The notes below the pieces were generated by a model. That model did no database searches and had not been told where the DNA came from. It saw nothing but the letters and a program-made list of their open reading frames with translations. A stretch of 64,000 nucleotides of DNA from assembly GCA_965201155.1 (NCBI GenBank), contig OZ241752.1, forward strand, positions 2,232,001 through 2,296,000. The letters run 5' to 3'. The DNA comes from JANQOH01 sp965201155 (GTDB lineage Bacteria > Pseudomonadota > Alphaproteobacteria > UBA7887). Below, piece after piece: positions 7,784 to 16,939 of this stretch (positions are counted from its first letter, which is position 1; each line of letters begins with the position of its first letter). Made by a program: the position numbers and the translations under genes.

Positions 7784-8436
7784 CGGACGCCCCCTGCCGG
7801 CTCTATCTGATCACGCCGGATTCGCCCCGCATCGACACGCCCGCATTCGCCGACGCCCTGGCCTCTGCATTGGATGCGGGCGATGTCGCCTGCCTTCAAT
7901 TGCGCCGGAAGGAGGCAGATATGGACGCGCTGCGCGGGGCGTCCGAACGCTTGCAGCCCATCTGCCACGCGCGCGACGTGGCGTTTATCGTGAATGACCA
8001 TCCGGTCCTGGCGGCCGAACTCGGCGCCGACGGCGTGCATATCGGCCTCGATGACGGTGACTATGCGAGCGCGCGCGCCGCGGTCGGCCCGGACGCGACC
8101 ATAGGCGTAAGTTGCTACGATTCGCGGCACCGCGGAATCGAGGCCGCAGAGGCAGGCGCCGATTACGTAGCCTTTGGCGCCTTTTTTCCCACGACGACAA
8201 AGCACCCGCGCACCCGCGCCGACACTCAAATCCTGCACTGGTGGCAGGACATGGTAACCGTCCCCTGCGTCGCCATTGGCGGCATCACGCCGGAGAATTG
8301 CGGCGTCCTCGCCGCCGCCGGCGCCGACTTTGTTGCCGTCGTCTCCGCGGTCTGGGACCACCCCGCAGGCCCTGCCGCCGCTGTTCGCGCGTTCAACACT
8401 GTCCTCGCGCTGACGGAAAGAAGCTCCAACCCATGA
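7780..8436 (+). CDS. thiE: Thiamine-phosphate synthase
   Basis: Joins the pyrimidine and thiazole moieties to make thiamine phosphate. The 218-residue TIM-barrel protein shows CLQLRRKEAD (family QLRxK), IVNDHPVLAAELGADGVHIG (the metal/pyrophosphate-binding DGVHLGQ region, with HIG here), GVSCYDS, DYVAFGAFFPTTTKH and AIGGITPENC. It starts with GTG at 7780, overlapping the aldolase stop as GTGA, so it is translated as the last gene of the operon. The linkage is sensible in that transketolase needs thiamine diphosphate, but the operon carries no other thi gene. TenI-type thiazole tautomerase is an alternative within the family; the TTTKH loop favours ThiE. Confidence 0.9.
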   Translation: MTDAPCRLYLITPDSPRIDTPAFADALASALDAGDVACLQLRRKEADMDALRGASERLQPICHARDVAFIVNDHPVLAAELGADGVHIGLDDGDYASARAAVGPDATIGVSCYDSRHRGIEAAEAGADYVAFGAFFPTTTKHPRTRADTQILHWWQDMVTVPCVAIGGITPENCGVLAAAGADFVAVVSAVWDHPAGPAAAVRAFNTVLALTERSSNP

Positions 8437-8488
8437 ACCGACCGTCTTGCGCGGTCTCCCGATGTACGCGGGTGACGAGGCCTCGAAC

Positions 8489-10915
8489 TCAGATGCGCGG
8501 TACCCGGCGTCGGGAACGGGATGTGACGAAACGCATGAAATCATCGGGCGGCAGCGGTGGGCCGATCAGGCGGCCTTGGACCTGATCACAGCCGAGGTCG
8601 CTGAGTAGCGCGGATTGCGCAGGTGTTTCTATGCCTTCCGCCAGCACATGCATGCCGAGGCTGTGACCAAGATGAATGATGGCACGCACAATGGCGGAAT
8701 CGTGCGGGTTATTCGTCATGTCACGCACAAATGACCGGTCAATCTTCAGTTTGCCGACAGGAAGCTGCTTCAGATAGTTCAGGGACGAGTAGCCGGTGCC
8801 AAAATCGTCGATCGCCAGTTCAACCCCGAGGTCCACAAGACTGTCGAATATCGCGCCAGAGGCGCGCGCATCGACCAACGCGCTTTCGGTAATTTCCAAT
8901 CCCAGTAGACGCGGGTCGAGGTGGGCGCTGGAAAGACGCCCGCGCACGGTTTCCAGCAAGGCATGATCATGAAACTGGGCTGCTGACAGATTGACCCATA
9001 TCGGCACAGCGGGCAGGTCGTTGCGGGTCCATTCGGCAAGTTGCGCACAGGCCCGGGTGATCGCCCATTCGCCGATCTGAATGATCAGGCCGCTGGCTTC
9101 CGCATGTTCGATAAATCGCCCCGGTAAGAGCAGGCCGTGTTCCGGATGCTGCCAACGCAGCAAGGCTTCGCCGCCTATCACGCCATTGTCCGACAGGCGC
9201 GCCTGCGGTTGATAGTGGAGAACGAGATGGTCCTCCGCCAGCGCCTGCCGCAGCCCTTCGGCAACTGCAGCCCGTTCATCGGCGCGGCGGCTGAGTTCTT
9301 CGGCGTAGAAGGCGACACGGCGGCGGCCCGACAACGCTTTGGCACGGTAGAGCGCAAGGTCTGCGTTGCGCAACAATGCCGCCATATCGGGGGCGTCGTC
9401 GGGGAACAGGGTTATGCCCGCGCTGGCGCCGGTATGGAGGGTGCGGCCATCGACCACGACCGGGTCCGCCAGCGCGCCCACGGCCCGCTTGGCCAGCGTC
9501 TCTGCCGGCTCAGTCGATTCGGCCAGCGGACGAACGATTGCGAATTCGTCTCCGCCGAACCGCGCAACCGTGTCCCCGTCGCCGGCGCACGCCCGCAAAC
9601 GCCGCGCAAGCTCGACCAGCAGATGATCGCCTGCCGCATGGCCCAGGTTGTCGTTGACATGCTTGAAATTGTCGAGGTCAAGCATCAACACAGCAACTCG
9701 CGAGTCATTTCGTCGGGCGTCTCGAATCGCCTGGCGCAGGCGATCCATGAACACCGCTCGGTTCGGCAAAGCGGTCAACGCATCGTGATGGGCGAGGAAA
9801 TGAATGCGGCGCTCGCTGAGTCGATGCTCCGTTATGTCCGTGGCGATGGAGAGCAGGCCACCATCGTCAAGTCGGTGCTCATTGAGGCGAAACCAGCGCC
9901 CGTCCTGGCGCGCGATTTCCACTGCTCCTCGCGGCGCCGCGCGGCGGGCAAGTCTTTGCTCCATCCAAATGCGGCGATTGCCGCTCGCATCAGGATAAAG
10001 ATCCGCCTCCAAAGCGGCTTCCAGATAGTCCCGATACGGGATACCGGGGCGCCAGTGACCACCGACGGGCGCTTCCAGTTCACGGCTAGCTCGATTCGCG
10101 AGTACAAGGCGGTCTTCCGCATCGAACAGCGCCACAACATCGGAGAGGCTTTCCAAAGCGGAGGCCAGTCGATGCTCGGCCCCGCGCGCCGCGGCCTCCG
10201 CACCCTTCCGCGCCGACACATCATGTGCGATCAGCAAAGTCAGCGCCCGGTCGCCATCCTGAAACGGCGTCGTCCGCACTTCCAGCGGCAATGGCGTTCC
10301 GCTCAGCGTTCGAAAGCTGATTTCCACACCCGGGGCGGGCAGTTCATCCTCGAACAGGGCTGCCGAAGTTGCGGGGAGGATCGTATCGAGCCGCCTGCCC
10401 ACCAGGGCATCAGGGTCGTCTGCACCAAACAGCGCGGCGCCGCGGCGATTGACAAAAAGAATACGCCGCTCCGCGAGCACCATGACTGCGTCTGCCGCTA
10501 ACTCCACCAGGCTGCGATAGCGTTCCTCACTTTCTGCCAGCGCGTGCCTGAGGCGCTTTACGCTACTGACATCAACCCAGCAGGATATCCAGCCGCCATC
10601 GTCAAGGCGCTCCTCGCTGACACGAAACACCTTGCGCGGAGTCAGCTCCAGTTCGAATGGGTCGACCGGTTTGCGGCGAGCATCGGCGAGGCGTTTGATC
10701 CATCCTTTGCGGTCGGCGCGGGCGGGGGTGGTGGGCAGCGCCGCCGCCGCGCGATACAACCAGGAGTCGTAATAAAGGCCGGGTCTCACCGAAGGTGCCA
10801 GCGCCGGGATAAGTTCCCGAAACCGGTTATTTGCCCAACGCAGTCGCTTGTCGGTATCCCATACGGCGAGTGCTGAGTTGGCTTCAAGGCTCCGTTTGGC
10901 CCGGGGTTCGGTCAA
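8489..10915 (-). CDS. PAS-PAS-PAS-GGDEF-EAL cyclic-di-GMP enzyme
   Basis: An 808-residue soluble regulator with no signal or membrane segment. Three PAS-like sensor modules can be read at roughly 12-120, 130-235 and 255-365 (the first and third share a WxAN/LANxxxxEL and LDDGG layout). A diguanylate cyclase domain follows (about 375-540) with an intact RFGGDEF signature near 453, then an EAL domain (about 560-800) with EALLRW near 583 and the DDFGTGYSSL loop. Both catalytic signatures are intact, so it could make and break c-di-GMP; the net direction cannot be told. The signal sensed is unknown. It is co-directional with the CoA-transferase genes 14 bp upstream and may be their operon partner. 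Confidence 0.92.
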   Translation of the reverse strand: MTEPRAKRSLEANSALAVWDTDKRLRWANNRFRELIPALAPSVRPGLYYDSWLYRAAAALPTTPARADRKGWIKRLADARRKPVDPFELELTPRKVFRVSEERLDDGGWISCWVDVSSVKRLRHALAESEERYRSLVELAADAVMVLAERRILFVNRRGAALFGADDPDALVGRRLDTILPATSAALFEDELPAPGVEISFRTLSGTPLPLEVRTTPFQDGDRALTLLIAHDVSARKGAEAAARGAEHRLASALESLSDVVALFDAEDRLVLANRASRELEAPVGGHWRPGIPYRDYLEAALEADLYPDASGNRRIWMEQRLARRAAPRGAVEIARQDGRWFRLNEHRLDDGGLLSIATDITEHRLSERRIHFLAHHDALTALPNRAVFMDRLRQAIRDARRNDSRVAVLMLDLDNFKHVNDNLGHAAGDHLLVELARRLRACAGDGDTVARFGGDEFAIVRPLAESTEPAETLAKRAVGALADPVVVDGRTLHTGASAGITLFPDDAPDMAALLRNADLALYRAKALSGRRRVAFYAEELSRRADERAAVAEGLRQALAEDHLVLHYQPQARLSDNGVIGGEALLRWQHPEHGLLLPGRFIEHAEASGLIIQIGEWAITRACAQLAEWTRNDLPAVPIWVNLSAAQFHDHALLETVRGRLSSAHLDPRLLGLEITESALVDARASGAIFDSLVDLGVELAIDDFGTGYSSLNYLKQLPVGKLKIDRSFVRDMTNNPHDSAIVRAIIHLGHSLGMHVLAEGIETPAQSALLSDLGCDQVQGRLIGPPLPPDDFMRFVTSRSRRRVPRI

Positions 10916-10929
10916 GGTAGCAACCTGGG

Positions 10930-11652
10930 TCAGGATGCGCGCAGTTCCGCCGCGAAGGCAGGATAGGTTGCGGCAAGCGTCGCGCTCACCGGACCGCGCA
11001 GAAGCGCCAATGTTTCAGGATCAGGAGGCGGCGTGACAGGCGGGTATTCCGGTGCCGCAAAATCGAATCCGGTAGCATCTTGCACCGAGGCGAGCGTTTC
11101 CCCCGGATGGACACTTTCCAGCGCAAAGCGCCCGGCCGCCTTGTTGAAAGTGAAAATGGCGCGCCCGGTCACCAGAGCCGCCGGCCCCCCGGGCCGGTGA
11201 ATCTCCGGCGGACTGGTTCCGGGAGCACTGATGAAATCCACCTGTTTCACCAGCGTTCGCGGACTGTGTTCCTCACGGAACAAAATGATGTGCGGAACAA
11301 CAAAATACAGATATGCGGACCCGAACGAGCCGGGGAATCGGGTTTCCAGCGCCGGATAGGCTCCGGTCCCGACAAGATTTACGTTCGCCGCGCCATCAAT
11401 CTGACCGCCGCTGAGAAAGAACACGTCAATGCGACCCTGGCCGGCTGCGTCGAACAACTCGCGTCCGCCGTCGCTGAACTGAAAATGATCGGGCGAGCCA
11501 AGAATGCTCACCCGCACGGCTCCCTGAGCCCGGTGTTGCGCCAGCAGTGACGCTGCCGCCTGTATCGGCGACAAGGCGCCGACTACGATGTGGCCTGTCG
11601 CAGGCAGTCGCCGTGACAGTGCGGCGGCCAGAAATATCCGCGGTTGCGTCAT
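10930..11652 (-). CDS. CoA-transferase family protein, subunit B (IpdB-like)
   Basis: The 240-residue protein has the beta-subunit fold of the heteromeric class I CoA-transferases: AALSRRLPATGHIVVGALSPIQAAASLLA at its start and FFLSGGQIDGAANVNLVGTGAYP in the middle. It is 15 bp downstream of the matching alpha subunit, so the two form one enzyme. I do not see the catalytic glutamate motif (S-E-N-G or E-S-G) of true CoA-transferases at the expected place; the sequence there is ILGSPDHF. That resembles the IpdAB branch, known to hydrolyse a CoA-linked ring rather than transfer CoA. The substrate is unknown and no steroid genes are nearby. Confidence 0.8.
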   Translation of the reverse strand: MTQPRIFLAAALSRRLPATGHIVVGALSPIQAAASLLAQHRAQGAVRVSILGSPDHFQFSDGGRELFDAAGQGRIDVFFLSGGQIDGAANVNLVGTGAYPALETRFPGSFGSAYLYFVVPHIILFREEHSPRTLVKQVDFISAPGTSPPEIHRPGGPAALVTGRAIFTFNKAAGRFALESVHPGETLASVQDATGFDFAAPEYPPVTPPPDPETLALLRGPVSATLAATYPAFAAELRAS

Positions 11653-11667
11653 CGAAGCATTACAGGT

Positions 11668-12507
11668 TCAGGCAGCGGGCGGCGGGCGATCAAGAAATAG
11701 TGCAAGCGCCCGATCGAACCCTCGTGTATCCGCCGCCGCGGCGCGATAGGCGCGCATGGCTGCGTCGTCCGCGGGATACAGGACAGAAAAGCCGACCGGC
11801 CATGCGCCGCGCGGCGCGAGCGCCACCGCCTCCACATAGAGCGACGAAAGGGTCCCGGGTGCCGTGTCCGGATTATCAAAGAGATTACCCTCGACAATGG
11901 ATTCCACGGTCACCAGCGTGCGCCGAGCTGCGTGCGCCATGGTCATCGCCTCACGCCTCATGCCGATCCAGACATTGCCATGGCTGTCGGCGCGGGCAGC
12001 GTGAATCAGGGCGTTGTCGGGATTGAGCGCTGGCAATAGCACGACGGGATCGGACTGCTCAGCGAATGGATTGTCGATCACCCGCCAGTCGGTGCGGGCG
12101 CGCAAGAGATCGGAGCCGATTATGCCTCGCAGGGGCACGAACGGCGCCCCCTTTTCCGCCGCCTGGAGACTCGCATGCAGCGCTGGGCACGTAGTGTCAC
12201 GAACCGTGAGGCGCCCGGCTTCCACGGCAGCACGGAATTGCGGCGCCGGCCCATATTCGCCCAGAGAAACCGCCGCTGTTTCGATCTCGCTCACCGCGCC
12301 GGCACCGATCAGCATGTCGGCATGCAGCCCGCTGGTGGGGCCGCCTATCAACCGCAACCCGCGGGTTCCCTGGCGCAACAAGGCGAAAATAGCCGCCATG
12401 GGCGTGCCGTTTCGGTCGGTCGGCGAAATGACCGAGGCGCCGTCCGGCACACGCGCCGCAAGTGCGGCGACACCCGCCTCACTCGATTCTGCGAATATTT
12501 CCGTCAT
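11668..12507 (-). CDS. CoA-transferase family protein, subunit A (IpdA-like)
   Basis: The 279-residue partner of the downstream subunit. Seen features are LRLIGGPTSGLHADMLIGAGAVSEIETAAVSLGEYG, which is the family's glycine-rich CoA-binding region, then PFVPLRGIIGSDLL and the later HAARADSHGNVWIG, a conserved segment of alpha subunits. No signal peptide is present, so it is cytoplasmic. It is the first gene of a likely three-gene unit with subunit B and the GGDEF-EAL protein. The 245 bp upstream separates it from the divergent HlyD-type gene. Substrate not deducible. Confidence 0.8.
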   Translation of the reverse strand: MTEIFAESSEAGVAALAARVPDGASVISPTDRNGTPMAAIFALLRQGTRGLRLIGGPTSGLHADMLIGAGAVSEIETAAVSLGEYGPAPQFRAAVEAGRLTVRDTTCPALHASLQAAEKGAPFVPLRGIIGSDLLRARTDWRVIDNPFAEQSDPVVLLPALNPDNALIHAARADSHGNVWIGMRREAMTMAHAARRTLVTVESIVEGNLFDNPDTAPGTLSSLYVEAVALAPRGAWPVGFSVLYPADDAAMRAYRAAAADTRGFDRALALFLDRPPPAA

Positions 12508-12752
12508 TGAGGCCTCTTTCTGATCTGTCGCGGCGCACCCGTGCCGACGATACCGACATAGCAGGCTGCTGCATGCCTGCGTGACTACATTACGGAGCTC
12601 GTCTCACGCTGCGCTGTAGTGTGATCGAACAACAGGGATCATGAGATAATGCCCATCTGTTTATGCAGGGCTGGGTTGCAGACGCAAGCATTCCCTGCAA
12701 GCGATATTGCCCGCATAGTCACGCTGGAGAAGGTTTGCGCATTGGATCGGCG

Positions 12753-13937
12753 ATGCGGCGATTGCGAACCACCTTGATGGGCCTCGGTGTAGCCGCCGTC
12801 ATATTCGGCGGCGGCGCTTGGGGCGTGAACTGGTGGCAGATACGGCAGTTGGTTGTCAGCACGGACAATGCCTATGTTCGGGGCAATGTGGCGGCGATCG
12901 CCAGCATGGTGGCCGGTTATATCGAGGATATCCATGTCACCTCTCATCAGAAGGTTCGCGCGGGCGAGCCGCTGCTGACCATTCGCGGGGACCGTTACGA
13001 GGCCGCGGTCGACTCGGCCCGAGCTGAATTGCGTGCAGCGGCAGCGGAAGTCGAGATTGGCCATGCGGCCGTGGAGCATATGCTGGCGCGGCGGCGCCTG
13101 CAGAAGTCGCTTATCGACCAGGCAACAGCCCGCGTAGAGGCGGCGAAAGCGCGTGTGGAGGCCGCCGAGGCCCAGGTCGACCACACGGCGAGCGAAGCGG
13201 CGCGCTACAGCGAGTTGCTTGAGCGGCAAACCGGCAGTCGACAAAAATACGAGGCGGCAGTCACGGCGCATCGTCTCGCACAGGCCGAGATTAACCACGC
13301 GCGCGCCGAGATGAACCGTGCTCAGGCGGAACTGTTGGCAGCACGCGACCAGGTGCCGGTTTTTGATAGCGAAATTCGACGCTTGCAAAGAGAGATCGAT
13401 CGCCTTGAGGCGCTTGTCGCGCAGGCGGCGTCGGCGCTGGACGCTGCCGAAATTGCCCTGTCTGATACATTGGTGACGGCGCCGGTGGATGGTGTCATCG
13501 GCAACCTGCGGGTGGAACCCGGTATGTACACCGAGGCCGGATGGCCGGTGATGGCAGTGGTGCCACTGTACGACACCTACATCGTCGCCAATTTCAAGGA
13601 AACGCAACTTGAGCGCTTGCGGTCAGGCCAACAGGTGCGGATCGAGATTGATGCGTTTCCCGGCGTAGCGCTGACCGGCACGCTGGACAGCCTGGCGCCG
13701 GCGTCGGCGGCGGAATTCAGCTTGTTGCCCTCGCAGAACGCGACCGGAAATTTTGTGAAGGTGGTACAGCGTGTGCCGGTGAAGATTCTGTACACGGTGC
13801 CGGATGATTTGGCGGGACGGGTGGTGCCCGGTATGTCGGTCGTGATCACGGTGGATACGCGAAGCGCACCGCACGGCGCCGCGCTGGCGGATGACGGCGC
13901 ACCCGCTTTTTCCGTGCGACAACAAGGCGGCAGCTAG
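12753..13937 (+). CDS. HlyD/EmrA-type membrane-fusion (periplasmic adaptor) protein
   Basis: The 394-residue protein has one N-terminal membrane anchor (about residues 8-27), a split lipoyl/biotinyl domain (VSTDNAYVRGNVAAIAS near 35 and DTLVTAPVDGVIGNLRVEPG near 240) and a long Ala/Glu/Arg-rich coiled-coil hairpin between them (about 85-225), then a beta-barrel segment (IVANFKETQLERL). This is the adaptor of tripartite or MFS-linked exporters of the EmrA class. No EmrB-like permease or TolC-like channel is beside it, so its partner is elsewhere. I chose ATG 12753 (MRRLRTTLMG directly before the anchor), although the GGAGAAGG site sits 19 bp upstream; an in-frame ATG at 12663 would add 30 unlikely residues. 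Confidence 0.88.
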   Translation: MRRLRTTLMGLGVAAVIFGGGAWGVNWWQIRQLVVSTDNAYVRGNVAAIASMVAGYIEDIHVTSHQKVRAGEPLLTIRGDRYEAAVDSARAELRAAAAEVEIGHAAVEHMLARRRLQKSLIDQATARVEAAKARVEAAEAQVDHTASEAARYSELLERQTGSRQKYEAAVTAHRLAQAEINHARAEMNRAQAELLAARDQVPVFDSEIRRLQREIDRLEALVAQAASALDAAEIALSDTLVTAPVDGVIGNLRVEPGMYTEAGWPVMAVVPLYDTYIVANFKETQLERLRSGQQVRIEIDAFPGVALTGTLDSLAPASAAEFSLLPSQNATGNFVKVVQRVPVKILYTVPDDLAGRVVPGMSVVITVDTRSAPHGAALADDGAPAFSVRQQGGS

Positions 13938-13961
13938 CGGGTACGAGTGCGCGCTGCGTCC

Positions 13962-14345
13962 ATGCACCCGCCGAGTCTCATCGACATTCAGCGATTGGCC
14001 GAACGCGAAATTCGGTCGATTCCACCGTGCCTGCGCACCGCTGCTGGCAATATCGCCGTTCAAGTGGTGGATTTTCCGGATGAGGAGACGACAAGCGACA
14101 TGGCGCTGGAAACGCCGTTCGACCTGCTCGGTTTGTATGTCGGAGTGGCGCTCACTGAACGCAGCCTGTCGTTTCCCGCCAATGAACCGGACATGGTTTA
14201 TCTGTATCGGCGTCCGATACTGGACTATTGGTGCGAAACCGGGGAACCGCTATCGGACGTAGTCCGTCACGTACTGATTCATGAGATTGGCCACCATTTC
14301 GGATACTCGGACGCCGAAATGGACGCGCTGCAAGGACCGGTTTGA
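13962..14345 (+). CDS. Small zincin-like metallopeptidase family protein
   Basis: A 127-residue soluble protein with the zinc-protease signature HEIGHHFGYSD close to the C-terminus (HExxHxxGxxD), and an N-terminal half with VVDFPDEE and LLGLYVGVALTE. This fits the small metallopeptidase family found across Actinobacteria and Alphaproteobacteria (DUF1025 type), whose substrates are unknown. It follows the HlyD-type gene by 24 bp and converges with pdxY. A GTG at 13947 would add five residues (MRAAS) and is an acceptable alternative start. Confidence 0.85.
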   Translation: MHPPSLIDIQRLAEREIRSIPPCLRTAAGNIAVQVVDFPDEETTSDMALETPFDLLGLYVGVALTERSLSFPANEPDMVYLYRRPILDYWCETGEPLSDVVRHVLIHEIGHHFGYSDAEMDALQGPV

Positions 14346-14356
14346 AGGGCCGGGAG

Positions 14357-15199
14357 TTATCCTCCGAGGCTGGACAATGTCTCCGCTGGGAACAGGCGTT
14401 GGGGAGAAGCGATTTCGTTCTGCTTGCTGATGAGGGCGATACTGTCCGCGGTGCCGGCGGCGAGAAGCGCGTAGGTTGAGGAAACGGCGCGGGAGGTTGC
14501 TTCCGCCAGGGTCGTGCCGCGGAGGAGATGGCCCAGCAGCAATGCTGCCAGCGTATCGCCGGCGCCGTTGCCGGAAACGGGAAGGCGCGGCGTCTTGACC
14601 AGCCAGCAATCGTCTGAATTCGATGCCAGGACGCCCACACCCTCTGGAGTGTCCAGCGATGTTACGACCACCATATCCGGTCCGTCAGCTTGCAGGTGGG
14701 TACAAGCGCGGCCCGCCTGTACTGTTGTTGCCGCTGGCCGGTCAGCTAGCCGGGCGAGCTCGAACGCGTTGGGCGTGACGATATCGGCGAGCGGGACGAG
14801 ATGGCACGCAATCGCATCAGCAACATCTTCGGCTACATAAAGGCCGCGCCGCGCATTGCCCATCACCGGGTCGCAGCAATACAGGGCGGCAGGCGACGCC
14901 GCTTTGACGCGTTTAACCGCCCGGACAATTACAGGCACCAGATCGACGCTGCCGACATATCCGGTGAGGACCGCGTCCACTCCGACGGACCCTGTGCGTC
15001 TATGCACGCCTTCCAGAACATCACTTATATGCGCTGCGCCCAAGGCGCCGCCGCCCCAGTCGGGATGGGCTGTGTGGTTGGAAAGCTGGACTGTATGCAC
15101 TGGCCAAACTTCGATGCCCAGCCGTTGCAAGGCAAATACAGCAGTGCTGTTGCCGACATGGCCCAGCGCCACCGACGACTGAATCGACAGGACCGCCAT
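14357..15199 (-). CDS. pdxY: Pyridoxal kinase, PdxY type
   Basis: Phosphorylates pyridoxal in the vitamin B6 salvage pathway. The 280-residue ribokinase-family protein begins MAVLSIQSSVALGHVGNSTAVFALQRLG, the PdxY/PdxK start, and has VQLSNHTAHPDWGG, YCCDPVMGN and the C-terminal anion-hole loop GNGAGDTLAALLLG with the catalytic aspartate. It begins 16 bp after the end of pntB on the same strand, so it may be co-transcribed with the transhydrogenase genes. PdxK rather than PdxY cannot be fully excluded. Confidence 0.92.
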   Translation of the reverse strand: MAVLSIQSSVALGHVGNSTAVFALQRLGIEVWPVHTVQLSNHTAHPDWGGGALGAAHISDVLEGVHRRTGSVGVDAVLTGYVGSVDLVPVIVRAVKRVKAASPAALYCCDPVMGNARRGLYVAEDVADAIACHLVPLADIVTPNAFELARLADRPAATTVQAGRACTHLQADGPDMVVVTSLDTPEGVGVLASNSDDCWLVKTPRLPVSGNGAGDTLAALLLGHLLRGTTLAEATSRAVSSTYALLAAGTADSIALISKQNEIASPQRLFPAETLSSLGG

Positions 15200-15215
15200 A
15201 CGGCAGATGTCCCTG

Positions 15216-16601
15216 TTACAGCGCCTTGACGATATCCTCCACCATTTTCTTGGCGTCGGCGAAGAGCATCATGGTCGAGTCGCCATAGAACAGTTCGTTG
15301 TCGATACCGGCATAGCCGGGCGACAAGGACCGCTTCACGAACAGAACAGTCTGTGCCTTGTCCACCTCGAGAATGGGCATGCCGGCGATAGGGCTGGCAG
15401 GGTCATTGCGCGCGGCCGGATTGGTGACGTCGTTGGCGCCGATGACGAACGCCACGTCAGCGGTGGCAAAGTCCGAATTGATTTCCTCAAGTTCGAACAC
15501 TTCTTCATATGGCACATTGGCTTCCGCCAGCAACACGTTCATGTGTCCCGGCATGCGGCCCGCAACGGGGTGGATTGCATAGGTCACCTTGACTCCCGCA
15601 CCCTTGAGTGAGTCCGCCATTTCACGCAGAGCGTGCTGCGCCTGCGCCACCGCCATCCCGTAACCCGGCACGATGATGACCGATCCGGCATTCTGCATGA
15701 TGAAGGCAGCATCGTCGGCGCTACCGGATTTGACAGCCTTGTCGGTGCGTCCAGCGGAGACAACGGCATCGTCAGCGCCGAAGCCTCCCAAAATCACATT
15801 GATGAACGAGCGGTTCATGCCCTTGCACATGATGTAGGACAGAATCGCACCGGATGCGCCCACTAAGGCGCCGACAATGATGAGCGCGGTGTTCTGTAGC
15901 GTAAATCCAATGCCTGCCGCGGCCCAACCGGAATAGGAGTTGAGCATGGAGATTACGACCGGCATGTCGGCGCCGCCGATCGGGATGATGATCATCACAC
16001 CTATGGCGAGGGCGAGCAGCGTCATGATCCAGAAGGCGGTGTAACTTTCCGTGACGCAGAACCAGACGATCATCGCGCCGATGACCAACCCCACCGCCAG
16101 GTTGACCCAATGCTGCATGGGGAAAGTGATGGGCGCGCCCGACATGAGCGCCTGAAGCTTGGCAAACGCGATTACGGAACCGGTAAATGTTATGGCGCCG
16201 ATGACCACGCCGAGCGACATTTCGACGCGACTTGCGGTTTTGATGGCGCCAATTTCCCCGATACCGTAGGCGTCCGGAGCATAAAGCGCTGCGGCTGCTA
16301 CCAAGACGGCGGCGAGGCCCACCAAGCTGTGGAACGCTGCCACTAGTTGCGGCATCGCGGTCATTTCAATGCGCAGCGCAATTACCGCGCCGACGGCGCC
16401 GCCCACGAGCATGGCGACAAAAATCCAAGAATAGGCGCCGACCTCAGGCTTGGCGAGAGTTACAGCAATCGCGATGGCCATGCCGGCCATGCCGAAAATA
16501 TTGCCGGAGCGCGCCGAGGTGGGGGAACTGAGGCCCTTCAAGGCCAGGATGAAGCAGACCGCGGCGGCAAGATAGGCGAATGCAGAAAGGTTGGCCGACA
16601 C
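15216..16601 (-). CDS. pntB: NAD(P) transhydrogenase subunit beta
   Basis: Inner-membrane proton-translocating transhydrogenase, the subunit carrying most membrane helices plus the NADP-binding domain III. The 461-residue protein has about nine hydrophobic segments (residues 1-270) and a soluble C-terminal domain with VIIVPGYGMAVAQAQHALREM, PVAGRMPGHMNVLLAEA, GANDVTNPAAR and FVKRSLSPGYAGIDN, all typical of domain III. It is the third gene of the pntAa-pntAb-pntB operon (2 bp after pntAb), the alphaproteobacterial split arrangement. Function: making NADPH from NADH at the expense of the proton gradient. Confidence 0.97.
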   Translation of the reverse strand: MSANLSAFAYLAAAVCFILALKGLSSPTSARSGNIFGMAGMAIAIAVTLAKPEVGAYSWIFVAMLVGGAVGAVIALRIEMTAMPQLVAAFHSLVGLAAVLVAAAALYAPDAYGIGEIGAIKTASRVEMSLGVVIGAITFTGSVIAFAKLQALMSGAPITFPMQHWVNLAVGLVIGAMIVWFCVTESYTAFWIMTLLALAIGVMIIIPIGGADMPVVISMLNSYSGWAAAGIGFTLQNTALIIVGALVGASGAILSYIMCKGMNRSFINVILGGFGADDAVVSAGRTDKAVKSGSADDAAFIMQNAGSVIIVPGYGMAVAQAQHALREMADSLKGAGVKVTYAIHPVAGRMPGHMNVLLAEANVPYEEVFELEEINSDFATADVAFVIGANDVTNPAARNDPASPIAGMPILEVDKAQTVLFVKRSLSPGYAGIDNELFYGDSTMMLFADAKKMVEDIVKAL

Positions 16602-16603
16602 GA

Positions 16604-16939
16604 TCAGTCTCCCCTGCGCTTCTTGCGGAACATCTGCAACATGCGTTGGGTTACGATGAAGCCGCCGAAGATATTGACCGACGCCAGCATGACGGCGACA
16701 AATCCCATGATTTTCGAGAAGGTCATGCCGCCTTCCCCATCCGGCGGCGCTTCGGCCGGCGCTGCTTCGATGCCGGCGCCGACGGCGATCAGCGCGCCGA
16801 CAACGATGATGCCGGAAATCGCGTTAGTGACAGACATCAGCGGCGTATGCAGCGCCGGAGTGACGCTCCACACGACGTAATAGCCGACAAAGATCGCTAG
16901 CACGAAAATGGTGAAATCCTGAATGAAGGGATCGATCAT
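16604..16939 (-). CDS. pntAb: NAD(P) transhydrogenase subunit alpha, membrane part
   Basis: A 111-residue membrane protein with three or four helices (FTIFVLAIFVGYYVVWSV, an ISGIIVVGALIAVGA segment, IMGFVAVMLASVNIFGGF), equivalent to the C-terminal part of enterobacterial PntA. The ATG at 16939 overlaps the pntAa stop by 4 bp (ATGA), which fixes the start; the open frame upstream of it is only antisense noise. Together with PntAa and PntB it forms the transhydrogenase. A Pro/Ala/Glu-rich loop (about 60-72) separates two helices. Confidence 0.96.
   Translation of the reverse strand: MIDPFIQDFTIFVLAIFVGYYVVWSVTPALHTPLMSVTNAISGIIVVGALIAVGAGIEAAPAEAPPDGEGGMTFSKIMGFVAVMLASVNIFGGFIVTQRMLQMFRKKRRGD

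Noticed and set aside
9137..10501. Open frame of 454 codons antisense to the GGDEF-EAL gene
   Set aside because: The minus-strand product has clear GGDEF and EAL domains; the plus frame shows none.
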